From contig JAPPNF010000171.1 of the NCBI GenBank assembly GCA_028818755.1, positions 1 to 64,000 on the forward strand: 64,000 nt of DNA, read 5' to 3'. Origin of the DNA: Deltaproteobacteria bacterium. Its GTDB lineage: Bacteria > Desulfobacterota > Binatia > UBA9968 > JAJDTQ01. Both the position numbers and the translations under genes were made by a program. This document shows positions 1 through 10,203 of this stretch, one piece after another (the first letter of the stretch is position 1; each line of letters starts with the position of its first letter). A model generated the notes under the pieces. It was given only the letters and a program-made list of their open reading frames with translations. It did no database searches and had not been told where the DNA came from.

Positions 1-232
1 CAGCATTTCAGTACCTTACAGCCCCCTACACGCCAACGTGTCGGACACTACTGATGATACTTGGAAGTTGGTGTTCCAGCTTATGCTCATATTTCCGGAA
101 TCCCGGACGGAAACGTTCTTCCTTTGTGGGCCGCGACAGGCGGCAAAAGCACCCTCCTAAGACAATACTATCCGGACGGATACGGCGGCTCCCCAGCGGT
201 ATCGAGGTGGACTTCATCCTCGGGGACTTGCG

Positions 233-1420
233 TCAGTCCCCTGGAAAAAGCAGCCGGCGCGTGTGCCGCGCGATCATCAGGTCCTCGTCGGTGGGGATGA
301 CGCGCACGGTGCAGCGGCTGCGCGGGGTGCTGATGGTGCCGGCGTGGGCCTGGTTGCGTTCGGCGTCGATCTCGATGCCGAGGTGAGCGAGGCCCTCGCA
401 GATCCGCCGGCGGACCGGGGCGGCGCGCTCGCCGATGCCGCCGGTGAAGACCAGGGTGTCCAGGCCGTCGAGGACGGCGGCCAGGGCGCCGGCGTGCTTG
501 CGCGCCTGGTAGCAGAAGAGGTCCACGGCCAGCGCCGCTCGTGGGTCCTCGCGCGCCGCCAGCAGGGTCTTCATGTCGGGGCTCAGGCCGGAAACGCCCA
601 TCAGGCCGGCCTCGCGGGTCACCAGCCGCTCGATCTCGTCGGCGCCCCAGCCGCGTTCGCGCACCAGGTGGATGAGGACGCCGGGGTCGAGGTCGCCGCT
701 GCGCGTTCCCATCATCAAGCCGCCGGCCGGGGTGAAGCCCATGGTGGTGTCCACGGGCGCGCCGTCGCGCACCGCCGCCATGCTGGCGCCGTTCCCCAGG
801 TGGGCGACGATGACCCGGCCGCGCGCCGCGTCCCCCAGTGCGTCCAGGACATACTCGTAGGACAGGCCGTGGAATCCGTAGCGGCGCACGCCCTCCTCCC
901 ACAGGGCGTCGGGCAGCGCGAAACGCTGGGCCAGTTCCGGCATACGGCGGTGGAAGGCCGTATCGAAGCACGCCGCCTGCGGAAGATGAGGAAAACGCGC
1001 CGCCACGGCCTCGATGCCGGCGACGGCGCCGGGCAGATGCAGCGGCGCCAAGGGGACGAGGGCGCGCAGGTCCGCCAGCAGGCGCCCGTCCACCCGTTCG
1101 GGAGCCGAGTGGTCCGCGCCGCCGTGCACCACCCGGTGTCCGACGGCGCCGGGCTCCGGCAGGCGCAACCGGGCGGCCGCCCCGAAGACCGCGTCCACCG
1201 CCGCCTCATGGTCGGAGAAGTCCTCCTTCCGCTCCAGGAGGAGGGGTCGGCCTCCCTCCGCACCGCGCACCCAGAGCAGCCCTTTCGCCAAGCCGATGCG
1301 CTCCGCCGCGCCGGACGCCAGCAGCCTCTCGCCCGCGGGTTCCGCCTCGTAGAACGCGAACTTGAGGGAAGAGGAGCCGCTGTTGAGCGACAGTATGGAA
1401 TTCCCCGGGTCCACTCCCAT
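233..1420 (-). CDS. ackA: Acetate kinase
   Basis: [25 protein letters not shown] start, GHRVVHGG, FDTAFHRRMPE, RYGFHGLSYEY, HLGNGASMAAV, FTGGIGER motifs; start overlaps upstream stop (TGATG). Confidence 0.95.
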   Translation of the reverse strand: MGVDPGNSILSLNSGSSSLKFAFYEAEPAGERLLASGAAERIGLAKGLLWVRGAEGGRPLLLERKEDFSDHEAAVDAVFGAAARLRLPEPGAVGHRVVHGGADHSAPERVDGRLLADLRALVPLAPLHLPGAVAGIEAVAARFPHLPQAACFDTAFHRRMPELAQRFALPDALWEEGVRRYGFHGLSYEYVLDALGDAARGRVIVAHLGNGASMAAVRDGAPVDTTMGFTPAGGLMMGTRSGDLDPGVLIHLVRERGWGADEIERLVTREAGLMGVSGLSPDMKTLLAAREDPRAALAVDLFCYQARKHAGALAAVLDGLDTLVFTGGIGERAAPVRRRICEGLAHLGIEIDAERNQAHAGTISTPRSRCTVRVIPTDEDLMIARHTRRLLFPGD

Positions 1421-3789
1421 CAGCGGGACCAGGTCCAGTTGCGGATCTCCGGCAGGTCCTCGCCGTAGCGGGCGATGTGCTGCCGGTGGTCGATGAGCCT
1501 GTCGCGCACCGCCTGCTTGGCGTAGGCGGCAATGTTCCCCAGCCTGGGGACCCGGTCGACGACCGCCTCCACCAGGTGGAAGCGGTCCAGCTCGTTCAGC
1601 ACGGTCATGTCGAACGGGGTGGTCGTGGTGCCTTCCTCCTTGTAGCCGTGGACGTGAAGGTTCCCGTGGTTGGTGCGCCGGTAGGTGAGGCGATGGATCA
1701 GGTATGGATAGCCGTGATAGGCGAAGATCACGGGGCGGTCGGTGGTGAAGAGTACGTCGAACTCCCGGTCGCCGAGCCCGTGGGGGTGGTCCTCCGCGTG
1801 CTGCAGCTTCATCAGGTCCACCACGTTCACCACCCGGACCTTCAGGTCGGGAACGTGCGCGCGCAACAGGTCCACCGCCGCCAGGGTCTCGATGGTGGGG
1901 ACGTCGCCGCAGCAGGCCATGACCACGTCCGGCTCGGCGCCCTCGTCGGTGCTCGCCCATCCCCAGATGCCGATGCCCGCGCTGCAGTGCTTGACCGCCG
2001 CGTCCATGTCCAGCCACTGGGGCTCGGGCTGCTTGCCCGCGACGATGACGTTGACGTAGTCGCGGCTGCGCAGGCAGTGGTCCGTGACCGAGAGCAGCGT
2101 GTTGGCGTCGGGCGGGAAGTACACCCGGATGACGTCCGCCTTCTTGTTGACCACGTGGTCGATGAAGCCCGGGTCCTGGTGGCTGAAGCCGTTGTGGTCC
2201 TGGCGCCACACGTGGGAGGAAAGCAGGTAGTTGAGGGAGGCGATGGGGCGCCGCCAGGGAATGTGGCCGCGGGTGGTCTTGAGCCACTTGGCGTGCTGGT
2301 TGAACATGGAATCCACCACGTGCACGAACGCCTCGTAGGTGGAGAAGATGCCGTGCCGCCCGGTGAGCAGGTATCCTTCCAGCCAGCCCTGGCAGGTGTG
2401 CTCGCTCAGGATCTCCATGACCCGGCCGTCCGGAGACAGGTGGTCATCCCCCGGGATGGTATCCGCCATCCAGGCGCGGTCGGTGACCTCGAACACGGCG
2501 CCGAGGCGGTTGGACGCGGTCTCGTCCGGACCGAACACGCGGAAGTTCCGGCTCTCCAGGTTGCGTTCCATGACGTCCCGGAGGAAACGCCCCATGACGC
2601 GGGTCGCCTCTCCCACGGCAGCGCCGGGCCGCGCCACCTCCAGGGCGTAGTCGCGGAAGTCCGGCATCTTCAGGTCCCGAAGCAACAGGCCGCCATTGGC
2701 ATGGGGATTGGCCCCCATGCGCCGCGTCCCCTCGGGGGCGAGCGCCGCCAGCTCCGGCACGAGCCGTCCGGCCTCGTCGAAAAGCTCCTCCGGGTGGTAG
2801 CTCTTCATCCATTCCTCAAGCAGCCTCAAGTGGTCCGGCTTGACCGTCAGCTCCGCCAGGGGCACCTGGTGGGAGCGCCAAGAGCCCTCGGTCTTGAGCC
2901 CGTCCACTTCTTTCGGGCCGGTCCAGCCCTTCGGGGTACGCAGGATGATCATGGGCCAGCGCGGACGGGTTGTGACGCCGGCGCCACGCGCCTCTTGCTG
3001 GATGGCGCTGATCCGGCTCGTGACCGCGTCCAGAGTCTCGGCCATGAGCCGGTGCATCTCGGGTGGGTCCGAGCCCTCCACAAAGTACGGCTCGTAGCCG
3101 TAGCCCACGAACAGGCTCTCCAGCTCGTCGTGGCCGATGCGCGAAAGGATCGTGGGATTCGCGATCTTGTAGCCGTTCAGATGGAGGATGGGCAGCACCG
3201 CGCCGTCCCGCGCGGGATTGAGGAACTTGTTGGAGTGCCAAGCCGCCGCCAGCGGGCCGGTCTCGGCCTCGCCGTCGCCCACCACGCAGGCGACGATCAG
3301 GTCCGGGTTGTCCAGGGCCGCGCCGTAGGCGTGGGAAACCGCGTAGCCCAACTCGCCTCCCTCGTGGATGGAGCCCGGGGTCTCGGGGGCCACGTGGCTG
3401 GGGATGCCGCCGGGAAACGAGAACTGCTTGAACAGCAGCCGCATCCCTGCCTCGTCCCGGGACACGTCGGGATAGACCTCGCTGTAGGTTCCCTCCAGCC
3501 AGGTGTTGGCCACGAGCCCGGGGCCGCCGTGGCCCGGGCCGGCGACGTAGATGACGTTCAGGTCCTGCGCCCGGATCACGCGGTTGAGGTGCGTGTAGAT
3601 GAAGTTCAGCCCGGGGGTGGTGCCCCAGTGGCCCAGGAGCCGCGGCTTGATGTGGGCAGCGGCCAGCGGCTCCTTCAGCAAGGGGTTGTCGAGCAGATAG
3701 ATCTGCCCGACGGACAGGTAGTTAGCGGCTCGCCAGTAGGCGTGGAGCGCCTGCAGTTCCGCGTCGGAAAGCGCGCCGACATGGGTCAC
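1420..3789 (-). CDS. xfp: Phosphoketolase (xylulose-5-phosphate/fructose-6-phosphate)
   Basis: [69 protein letters not shown] start overlaps upstream stop (GTGA); the longer ORF upstream is out of family. Confidence 0.95.
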   Translation of the reverse strand: MTHVGALSDAELQALHAYWRAANYLSVGQIYLLDNPLLKEPLAAAHIKPRLLGHWGTTPGLNFIYTHLNRVIRAQDLNVIYVAGPGHGGPGLVANTWLEGTYSEVYPDVSRDEAGMRLLFKQFSFPGGIPSHVAPETPGSIHEGGELGYAVSHAYGAALDNPDLIVACVVGDGEAETGPLAAAWHSNKFLNPARDGAVLPILHLNGYKIANPTILSRIGHDELESLFVGYGYEPYFVEGSDPPEMHRLMAETLDAVTSRISAIQQEARGAGVTTRPRWPMIILRTPKGWTGPKEVDGLKTEGSWRSHQVPLAELTVKPDHLRLLEEWMKSYHPEELFDEAGRLVPELAALAPEGTRRMGANPHANGGLLLRDLKMPDFRDYALEVARPGAAVGEATRVMGRFLRDVMERNLESRNFRVFGPDETASNRLGAVFEVTDRAWMADTIPGDDHLSPDGRVMEILSEHTCQGWLEGYLLTGRHGIFSTYEAFVHVVDSMFNQHAKWLKTTRGHIPWRRPIASLNYLLSSHVWRQDHNGFSHQDPGFIDHVVNKKADVIRVYFPPDANTLLSVTDHCLRSRDYVNVIVAGKQPEPQWLDMDAAVKHCSAGIGIWGWASTDEGAEPDVVMACCGDVPTIETLAAVDLLRAHVPDLKVRVVNVVDLMKLQHAEDHPHGLGDREFDVLFTTDRPVIFAYHGYPYLIHRLTYRRTNHGNLHVHGYKEEGTTTTPFDMTVLNELDRFHLVEAVVDRVPRLGNIAAYAKQAVRDRLIDHRQHIARYGEDLPEIRNWTWSR

Positions 3790-4853
3790 AGCAGACTCTT
3801 GCCGCCGAAGCGGCTCTTCCACTGCTCGATGACCTCCTTGTTGTAGACGTTGTCGGGCACCTCGCCGCGCAAGGCGGTCAGGACCGAGCTGGTGGCCCAC
3901 ACCACGCCGGGGTGGAGTCCGCTGCCCTTGTTGGAAGAAACCATGTGGGGCGACATGATCACCTTATCGCCGAGCTTCCGGAGCGGGCTGTCCATGGACA
4001 GGGGTTCGTCCTCGAACACGTCGAGGACCGCGCCCGAGATGACGTCGTTTTCCAGCGCCTCGGTGAGCTCCGACTCGTTGACGCAGTAGCCGCGGGAGGT
4101 GTTGATGAAGATGGCGTCCTTCTTCATCTGCGCGAACTGTTCCTTGCCCATCATGTGGCGGGTCTCCTTGGTGAGGACCACATGGAGGGTCACCACGTCG
4201 GACTCCTTCAGAAGCGTCGCCAAGTCCACCTTCTCGACTCCGGCTTCCTCGAACTTCTCGTCGGGCACGTAGGGATCGCAGGCGATCATGCGCATGCCCC
4301 AGGGCTTCATGAGCTTGGCCACGCGGGTGCCGATGCGCCCCAACCCGATGATGCCCAGCACGATGCCGGGGTAGCCGTCCATTTCGCGGGACCCCACGTA
4401 AGTTCCCTGGTGGCTCAGGTCGCGCCACTCGCCGCCGCTCTTCAGGTGACGGTCACGCTCGCGCGTACGCTTGAGCATGGTCAGCATGCCGGTGATGGTG
4501 CCCTCGGCAACCCCGCCCCAGTTGGACTCCGTGGGCGCGTGGCACACCATGATACCCATCTCCGTGGCCGCATCCACGTCCACGTCGTCCACGCCGATGG
4601 TGTACTTGGCCACCACCCGGAGATCCTTGGAGGCTTTCATGATCTCCTGGCTGATGGGAGAGCTTCGGATGGAGGTTCCCACCAGCGCATGAGCGCCCTG
4701 GGCCATGGAAACCATCTCCGCCTCGTTGTCTCCCTGGGGGTTGTGCCAACCGGCCTTGCCCAGGACCAGCTCGCAGCCGTTGTCCTCGAGCTTCCGGTGG
4801 GAGTCACCCTTCTCATCGTTGGGAGCGAATATGAACACCTTGGCTTTGGCCAT
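3786..4853 (-). CDS. D-2-hydroxyacid / phosphoglycerate dehydrogenase family protein
   Basis: [21 protein letters not shown] Rossmann motif, [25 protein letters not shown]; start [11 protein letters not shown]. Confidence 0.85.
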   Translation of the reverse strand: MAKAKVFIFAPNDEKGDSHRKLEDNGCELVLGKAGWHNPQGDNEAEMVSMAQGAHALVGTSIRSSPISQEIMKASKDLRVVAKYTIGVDDVDVDAATEMGIMVCHAPTESNWGGVAEGTITGMLTMLKRTRERDRHLKSGGEWRDLSHQGTYVGSREMDGYPGIVLGIIGLGRIGTRVAKLMKPWGMRMIACDPYVPDEKFEEAGVEKVDLATLLKESDVVTLHVVLTKETRHMMGKEQFAQMKKDAIFINTSRGYCVNESELTEALENDVISGAVLDVFEDEPLSMDSPLRKLGDKVIMSPHMVSSNKGSGLHPGVVWATSSVLTALRGEVPDNVYNKEVIEQWKSRFGGKSLL

Positions 4854-4971
4854 TGGATTCCTCCTGTGTCGTCGCGCGCGTAGCGTTCCGTCGTTGTCTG
4901 TACGAGCCACGAAAGTTAATATGAGCCGGCGGGACAGGTCAACCACGACCCACGATGCGGGAACCACCGAC

Positions 4972-5631
4972 ATGCTTCTGAACACGGACATATCGCGACG
5001 CGTGGTCGTCTACACGGAGGACATGCCGTGGACCGACTCGCCGCTTGCCGGGGTCCAGCGGCGCATGCTGGAGCGCGACGGCGAGGAGGTGGCGCGGGCA
5101 ACGAGCATCGTCCGCTACGCGCCCGAGCGCAGCTTTTCGGCACATTCCCACGGGCTGGGCGAGGAGTTCCTGGTGCTCGAAGGCGTGTTCTCCGACGAGC
5201 ACGGAGACTATCCTGCCGGCACCTACGTGCGGAACCCGCCGGGCTCCCGGCACAGTCCCCACAGCCGTGACGGCTGTACGCTGTTCGTGAAGCTCCGGCA
5301 GATGGACGCGGAGGACCGCCAATTCGTGCGCGTCGATACCGCGGCCGCGCCGTGGTCTCCGGCGAGCCAGCGAGGTCTTTTCATCATGCCGCTCCACTCC
5401 ACGGACAGGGAAACCGTCGCACTCATGAAGCTCGAGCCGGGGACGCGCCTGGCGCGGCGCCATCATCCCGCGGGCGAGGAGATATGGGTGCTTGAAGGCG
5501 TTCTCGAGGACGACGAGGGCGCCTACCCCAAGGGAACCTGGCTTCGCAACCCTCCGGGCAGCTCACACGTGCCCCGCACCCGCGCGGGCTGCATCTTCTA
5601 CACCAAGACAGGTCACCTGACGGCGGTGTGA
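4972..5631 (+). CDS. Cupin protein with two related cupin repeats (ChrR-like)
   Basis: Repeated pattern HSHGLGEEFLVLEGVFSDEHGDYPAGTYVRNPPGSRHSP / HHPAGEEIWVLEGVLEDDEGAYPKGTWLRNPPGSSHVP; the start could instead be 4921. Confidence 0.8.
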   Translation: MLLNTDISRRVVVYTEDMPWTDSPLAGVQRRMLERDGEEVARATSIVRYAPERSFSAHSHGLGEEFLVLEGVFSDEHGDYPAGTYVRNPPGSRHSPHSRDGCTLFVKLRQMDAEDRQFVRVDTAAAPWSPASQRGLFIMPLHSTDRETVALMKLEPGTRLARRHHPAGEEIWVLEGVLEDDEGAYPKGTWLRNPPGSSHVPRTRAGCIFYTKTGHLTAV

Positions 5632-5759
5632 CCGGCGTTGCGTGCCGTCGGGAGCCGGGCCGAACCAGCACGAGAGCAGCACCCCGGCACGCCCGGGCTC
5701 GCCAAGGAACCGGATGAGCCGAGGCGGGCGGCGACGGAATCGCGGCTGGCCCACCGGCC

Positions 5760-6629
5760 TTACCAGTGCCGCCCGAGCGTCACGCAGATGGCGCCCGACA
5801 CCACCAGCAAGGTGCCGAAGACCACCGCCGGGGTGGTGTTCTCGACTCGGCGCAGCACGATGCTGGCCAGGAGCACGGTCCATACCGGCGAGGTGGCGGT
5901 CATGGGCGAGACGACCACCGTCGGACCCGCCGCCAGAGCGAAGAACAGGAGCAGGATCGCCAGGGTCTCGCAGGCGCCGGAGATGGCGAGGGGGAGTATC
6001 GCCTTGCGGTGCCAGACGATGGGGTCCCGGGGCAGCGGCAGCGCCAGATAGGTGGTGAAGCAGCCCAGGGAGACGATCCCCACCAGCGCGGCGAAGAAGA
6101 GCGGCTCATCGGCCAGGAGCATGGCGTATCGCCGGATGGGATGCACGGTGGAGGTCATGACGGACGTCGCCACCGGCAGCAGCAGGTACCAGGGACGAAA
6201 GTCGGGGATCTGCTCGTCCATTCTCCATGAGGTGAGCGCCGTGCCGCCGACGATCAGCAACACGCCCGCGAGATTGAGGGCATTGGTCTGCTCCCCCAGC
6301 ACGGTGACGCCGATCACCACCGTGAGCATGGGGTGCGTATTGCGCAGGGTGACAGCCCGGGACACGCCCACCTTGGAAATGGCCAGGTAGTGGCAGGTGC
6401 GCAGCACCGCCTGCAACAGGCCGGTGGCGGCCACGAGGTAGAGCGCGGTGCCGGGAACGGCGGGGATCCCCTGGGTGAACAGGACGATCGCGGGCAGCCC
6501 GACGGCGTGAATCGACAACGAGAAGAGCGTGGCGGTATTGGGCGTCGAATACCGCATCCCCCACCGGGCCGAGATGTTCGACGTGGCGTAGGAAAAGGCG
6601 GTGAGGAGCGCGAGCAGTTCGGCGGACAT
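5760..6629 (-). CDS. DMT/EamA family transporter
   Basis: About 10 hydrophobic helices, two EamA-like halves (SAELLALLTAFSYATSNISARWG...). Confidence 0.8.
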   Translation of the reverse strand: MSAELLALLTAFSYATSNISARWGMRYSTPNTATLFSLSIHAVGLPAIVLFTQGIPAVPGTALYLVAATGLLQAVLRTCHYLAISKVGVSRAVTLRNTHPMLTVVIGVTVLGEQTNALNLAGVLLIVGGTALTSWRMDEQIPDFRPWYLLLPVATSVMTSTVHPIRRYAMLLADEPLFFAALVGIVSLGCFTTYLALPLPRDPIVWHRKAILPLAISGACETLAILLLFFALAAGPTVVVSPMTATSPVWTVLLASIVLRRVENTTPAVVFGTLLVVSGAICVTLGRHW

Positions 6630-6850
6630 CTCTTTCCCAACGGACGCAGGCGAGCAGGAACGGCATCGGCGTGGCGCGCCGGAGGCGATACCGCTGTTTC
6701 AGGGCCTAACCCGGATGAAGGGAAAATGCGAACACTCCACGGGAAACGCTGAAGAGACACGGAAGTTGACAGCGCACGCCGGTCATGGCAAGTCAGCACT
6801 TCGCATTCCAGGCATTCGGGACTGCCTGAACGAGACTTCATGAGGATCAC

Positions 6851-8386
6851 ATGTGGGAAGCGTCCATAGAGGCGGCGGAGAAGCTCTTTTCCCTCGGGCC
6901 GCTGCTGGTCATCCTGCTGATGCTGCCCATCGCGCTGGTTTCGGGCCTGATGCCCGGGGGGAACCTGCCGGTGGCCGTGGTGCTGCTGGGGTTTGCCGGG
7001 TACGTGGACCCGTGGATCACGGTGACCGCCGTGGTCTTCTTCCTGGCGGCCAGCGACATCACCGAGCCCGTCCCCTCCATCCTCATGGGCATTCCCGGCG
7101 CCCGCTCGGCCCAGGCGACGATCCTCGACGGCTACCCGCTGGCCCGCAAGGGCCTTGCCGGCGTGGCCCTGGGCGCCAGCTACATGTGCACGCTGGTGGG
7201 CGGCATTATCGGCGCGATGGCGCTCTTGCTCGCGCTGCCCATCTCCCGTGAGCTGCTGAGGCTGTTCGGCGCCGCCGAGTTCTTCCTGCTGTCACTGCTG
7301 GGCCTCATGTGCGTGGCCATCGTCAGCTCGGGCGCCTTCGTCAAGGGCATGCTGACGGCCTGCTTCGGGCTCGCCATCTCCATGATCGGCTTCTCCGTCA
7401 TCGGCGGCAACACCCGCACCACCTTCGGCATCGACTACCTCTGGGACGGCATCCCCCTGGCCCCGGTGGTCATCGGCCTGTTCGCCCTGCCCGAGGTGGT
7501 GGACCTGGTGGTGTCCAACACCCCCATCGCCCGCGAACGGCTGGAGACCATGCTGAAGGAGGCGGACAAGGACGTCTACAAGGGCATGAAGGAGGCCCTC
7601 AACAACAAGTGGCTGCTGGTGCGCTCGTCGCTCATCGGCACCTTCGTGGGGATGATGCCGGGCATCGGCTCCAGCGGGGCGCACTGGATCGCCTACGCCC
7701 AGGCCCGTCATACCGAGAAGGGCGCCATGGAAACCTTCGGCACGGGCGACGTGCGCGGCGTCATCGCCGCGGACTCGGCCAACAACTCCGTGGACGGGGG
7801 CGTCCTGATACCCACGGTGGTGTTCGGGATACCGGGCAGCGGCGGCATGGCCATTCTGCTGGCGATCCTGGTGCTGTCGGGGGTGCAGCCGGGTCCGTCC
7901 ATGCTGACCGAGAACCTCGACCTCACCGTGAGCCTAGTCTACACCATCGTGCTGGGCAACGTCATCGTCGTGCCCATCATGCTTTATTTCGCGCCCACCC
8001 TGACCCGCGTCGCGGCCATCTCCCCCAACATTCTCGCTCCCATCATCATCGGGCTGGTGACCCTGGCCGCCTTCCAGGCCACCTATTCCATGGAGGACCT
8101 GGGCCTGGTGCTGGCCTTCGGCGTGCTGGGCCTGTTCATGAAGCGCTACGGCTGGCCGCGCCCGCCGATCCTCATCGCGGTGGTGCTGGCCGACATCGTG
8201 GAGAAGTACCTGTGGCTCTCGGCCAACACCTACGGCTGGTCCATGTTCGGGCGCCCGCAGTTCCTGTCCATCGTCGTGATCATGATCGCGGTGATGGTGG
8301 TGAGCCTGCGGATGCAGCAGGGGGCCAAGAGGGCGGCGGAGGAGTCCACGGGCGAGAGGCAGGACCCCGACCTGGATGACGACTGA
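6851..8386 (+). CDS. tctA: Tripartite tricarboxylate transporter large permease (TctA family)
   Basis: GLMPGGNLPVAVVLL, DITEPVPSILMGIPGARSAQATILDGYPLARKG, FVGMMPGIGSSGAHWIAYAQARH, NNSVDGGVLIPTVVFGIPGSGGMA; polytopic. Confidence 0.9.
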   Translation: MWEASIEAAEKLFSLGPLLVILLMLPIALVSGLMPGGNLPVAVVLLGFAGYVDPWITVTAVVFFLAASDITEPVPSILMGIPGARSAQATILDGYPLARKGLAGVALGASYMCTLVGGIIGAMALLLALPISRELLRLFGAAEFFLLSLLGLMCVAIVSSGAFVKGMLTACFGLAISMIGFSVIGGNTRTTFGIDYLWDGIPLAPVVIGLFALPEVVDLVVSNTPIARERLETMLKEADKDVYKGMKEALNNKWLLVRSSLIGTFVGMMPGIGSSGAHWIAYAQARHTEKGAMETFGTGDVRGVIAADSANNSVDGGVLIPTVVFGIPGSGGMAILLAILVLSGVQPGPSMLTENLDLTVSLVYTIVLGNVIVVPIMLYFAPTLTRVAAISPNILAPIIIGLVTLAAFQATYSMEDLGLVLAFGVLGLFMKRYGWPRPPILIAVVLADIVEKYLWLSANTYGWSMFGRPQFLSIVVIMIAVMVVSLRMQQGAKRAAEESTGERQDPDLDDD

Positions 8387-8931
8387 TGGAGGGAGGCGGG
8401 AACATGAGCCCGGGCAACGATCCGGCGGGTGCGACACGGCGCGGCTTCTCCCTTGAGGTGGTGGGGGAGATCATCCTGCTGGTTATCGTCGGCGCACTCT
8501 TCCTCTACATGTTCATCGAGTCCTTCTCCTGGCCCACGGGCTCGGCCCTGATGCCGCGTATCGCCATCGTGATCGGCACGCCGTTCTGGGTCGCCCGCCT
8601 GATCAGCCTGGTCCGCAGCACCCGGGAGGCCTCGCCCGACATGATCATGGACCTGGGTTTCCGCACCGGCGCCGATCCACGGGGCGAACGCGTACGTTTC
8701 GCCCGCATCTGTCTCTACATCGTGGGCCTCTACGCCGCCATCTGGCTGGTGGGGTTCCACATCGCCATCCCCCTCGGAGTCTTCTTCTACGTAAAGGTCT
8801 GGGGCCGGGCCGGATGGATCTGGTCCACGATCCTGGGGCTCCTGTTCCTGGCCCTGATCGTGGGGGTCTACGACCGGTTCCTGAACGCCACCTGGCACGA
8901 CCCGCCGCTTCTCAGGCTGTTCTGGGGTTGA
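8386..8931 (+). CDS. tctB: Tripartite tricarboxylate transporter small permease (TctB family)
   Basis: About 4 TM segments, overlaps the TctA stop, 181 aa. Confidence 0.75.
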   Translation: MEGGGNMSPGNDPAGATRRGFSLEVVGEIILLVIVGALFLYMFIESFSWPTGSALMPRIAIVIGTPFWVARLISLVRSTREASPDMIMDLGFRTGADPRGERVRFARICLYIVGLYAAIWLVGFHIAIPLGVFFYVKVWGRAGWIWSTILGLLFLALIVGVYDRFLNATWHDPPLLRLFWG

Positions 8932-8940
8932 CCCCAACGC

Positions 8941-8976
8941 AAAACGGCCATCCGCCGGGTGACGGATGGCCGTTTT
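8941..8976. terminator. Bidirectional rho-independent-type terminator between convergent tctB and tctC
   Basis: AAAACGGCCATCCG-CCGGGTGA-CGGATGGCCGTTTT: perfect 14-bp stem, 8-nt loop, A-tract/T-tract on either side. Confidence 0.85.
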
Positions 8977-9006
8977 CCTTGATGCCCCCCGAGGGGTGCC
9001 GCCAGC

Positions 9007-10107
9007 CTATTTGATTCCCATCAGCCTCTTGAGCAGCTTCTCGCCATCGGGCGTGAGCGACTGGTAGCGCTTGAGCCCGTCGTTGAAGTCTTCCGCGGTG
9101 CCCAGCGCGACCTCGTAGCCCGCGACCCCGGCGGCCTTCAGGAATCCGGCGTCCTTGGTGGTCGCCTCGAAGGCCTTCTTCCACGCGTTGTACATGTCAT
9201 CCGGCACCTTGGGCTGGAGCACGTAGATGCGGCTGAAGGTGTTGAACCTCTGGGCCACGAGAAAGGCGTTCTGCTGCTCCTCGGTGGACTTCACCACCTC
9301 GAAGAGGTGCGGCACCTTGGTGGCTCCGAGCTTGCCGATCCAGTCCTTGGAAGGCTCCTTCTCCCACCAGAAGATGGGCGCCACCTTCTTGTCGGTGATC
9401 CACTTCGGGAACAGCCGAGGCACGTTCTCCTCGACGCAACGGTCGACGCCTTCCACCTCGTCCCGGTCAAAGGCGGCCATGATCTCCGACGTGCCGCCGT
9501 AGCCGTAGACCATCTTGATCGGACCGCCCATCTCCATCACGAACTGGGGTCCGATGCCGAAGGCCGCGCCCGGGGCGTTGCCGCCGTTGGTCACGGGCTT
9601 GCCGCGCTTCACCAAGTCCGCGTAGGTCGAGCCGATGCTGCGACGCACGCACCAGATGCGGGGCACCTCGCCGGCGCTGGGGCTTCCCAGCACGCGCACG
9701 GTCTTGAGATCGAAGTCCGGCACGTCCTTGCCCGCCAACTCGCGCTGGACGAAGCGGGGATGGAGCAGACCCAGGGTCATGCCGTCCGGCTTCGCCTTCA
9801 TGGCCCGCCGCAGACCGCGGAGCTGGCCGGCTCCGGGGACGTTGCGGACGATGAAGGACGGGTCGCCCGGCAGGAACTTGCCCACGAAACGGGCCACCAG
9901 CCGGGAGAACGTGTCGTAGCCGCCGCCCGGCGCCGAGCCGACGATGATGTTCACCGGCTTGGACTCGAAGACTTTCTTCAACTCCGCATCGGAGCGTTGC
10001 GCCCACGCGCCGGAGGGGACCAGCAGCGAAACCGCCAGCACCGCGGCGAACAGCCCGCCGAAGAGTCGCAGCGACCGGCTCTTTCTGGTTAATGCCTCTG
10101 CAAACAT
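9007..10107 (-). CDS. Tripartite tricarboxylate transporter substrate-binding protein (TctC/Bug family)
   Basis: Signal peptide (LFGGLFAAVLAVSLLVPSGAWAQ), VNIIVGSAPGGGYDTFSRLVARFVGKFLPG. Confidence 0.85.
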   Translation of the reverse strand: MFAEALTRKSRSLRLFGGLFAAVLAVSLLVPSGAWAQRSDAELKKVFESKPVNIIVGSAPGGGYDTFSRLVARFVGKFLPGDPSFIVRNVPGAGQLRGLRRAMKAKPDGMTLGLLHPRFVQRELAGKDVPDFDLKTVRVLGSPSAGEVPRIWCVRRSIGSTYADLVKRGKPVTNGGNAPGAAFGIGPQFVMEMGGPIKMVYGYGGTSEIMAAFDRDEVEGVDRCVEENVPRLFPKWITDKKVAPIFWWEKEPSKDWIGKLGATKVPHLFEVVKSTEEQQNAFLVAQRFNTFSRIYVLQPKVPDDMYNAWKKAFEATTKDAGFLKAAGVAGYEVALGTAEDFNDGLKRYQSLTPDGEKLLKRLMGIK

Positions 10108-10203
10108 GAAAACCTCCTTCGCCTGATTGGTTTACGTAAAGATAGCCGTCTTAAACCAGCCGACAGGCTAACACAAGCCTCGCCCGAGAAAAAAGACGTC
10201 TCC

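Noticed and set aside
1-232. Coding potential in ORFs 26-217 (-), 54-386 (+), 61-300 (+)
   Set aside because: Short, overlapping, no family motifs; treated as intergenic sequence downstream of acetate kinase.
1421-2287. N-terminal extension of the acetate kinase ORF (to 2287)
   Set aside because: Out-of-frame read-through of the phosphoketolase gene; the true start is the ATG at 1420.
1477-3846. 789-aa plus-strand ORF
   Set aside because: Antisense to phosphoketolase, no domain-like sequence.
8941-8976. CRISPR-like or REP repeat
   Set aside because: Single copy, A/T-flanked hairpin between convergent genes; a terminator explains it.
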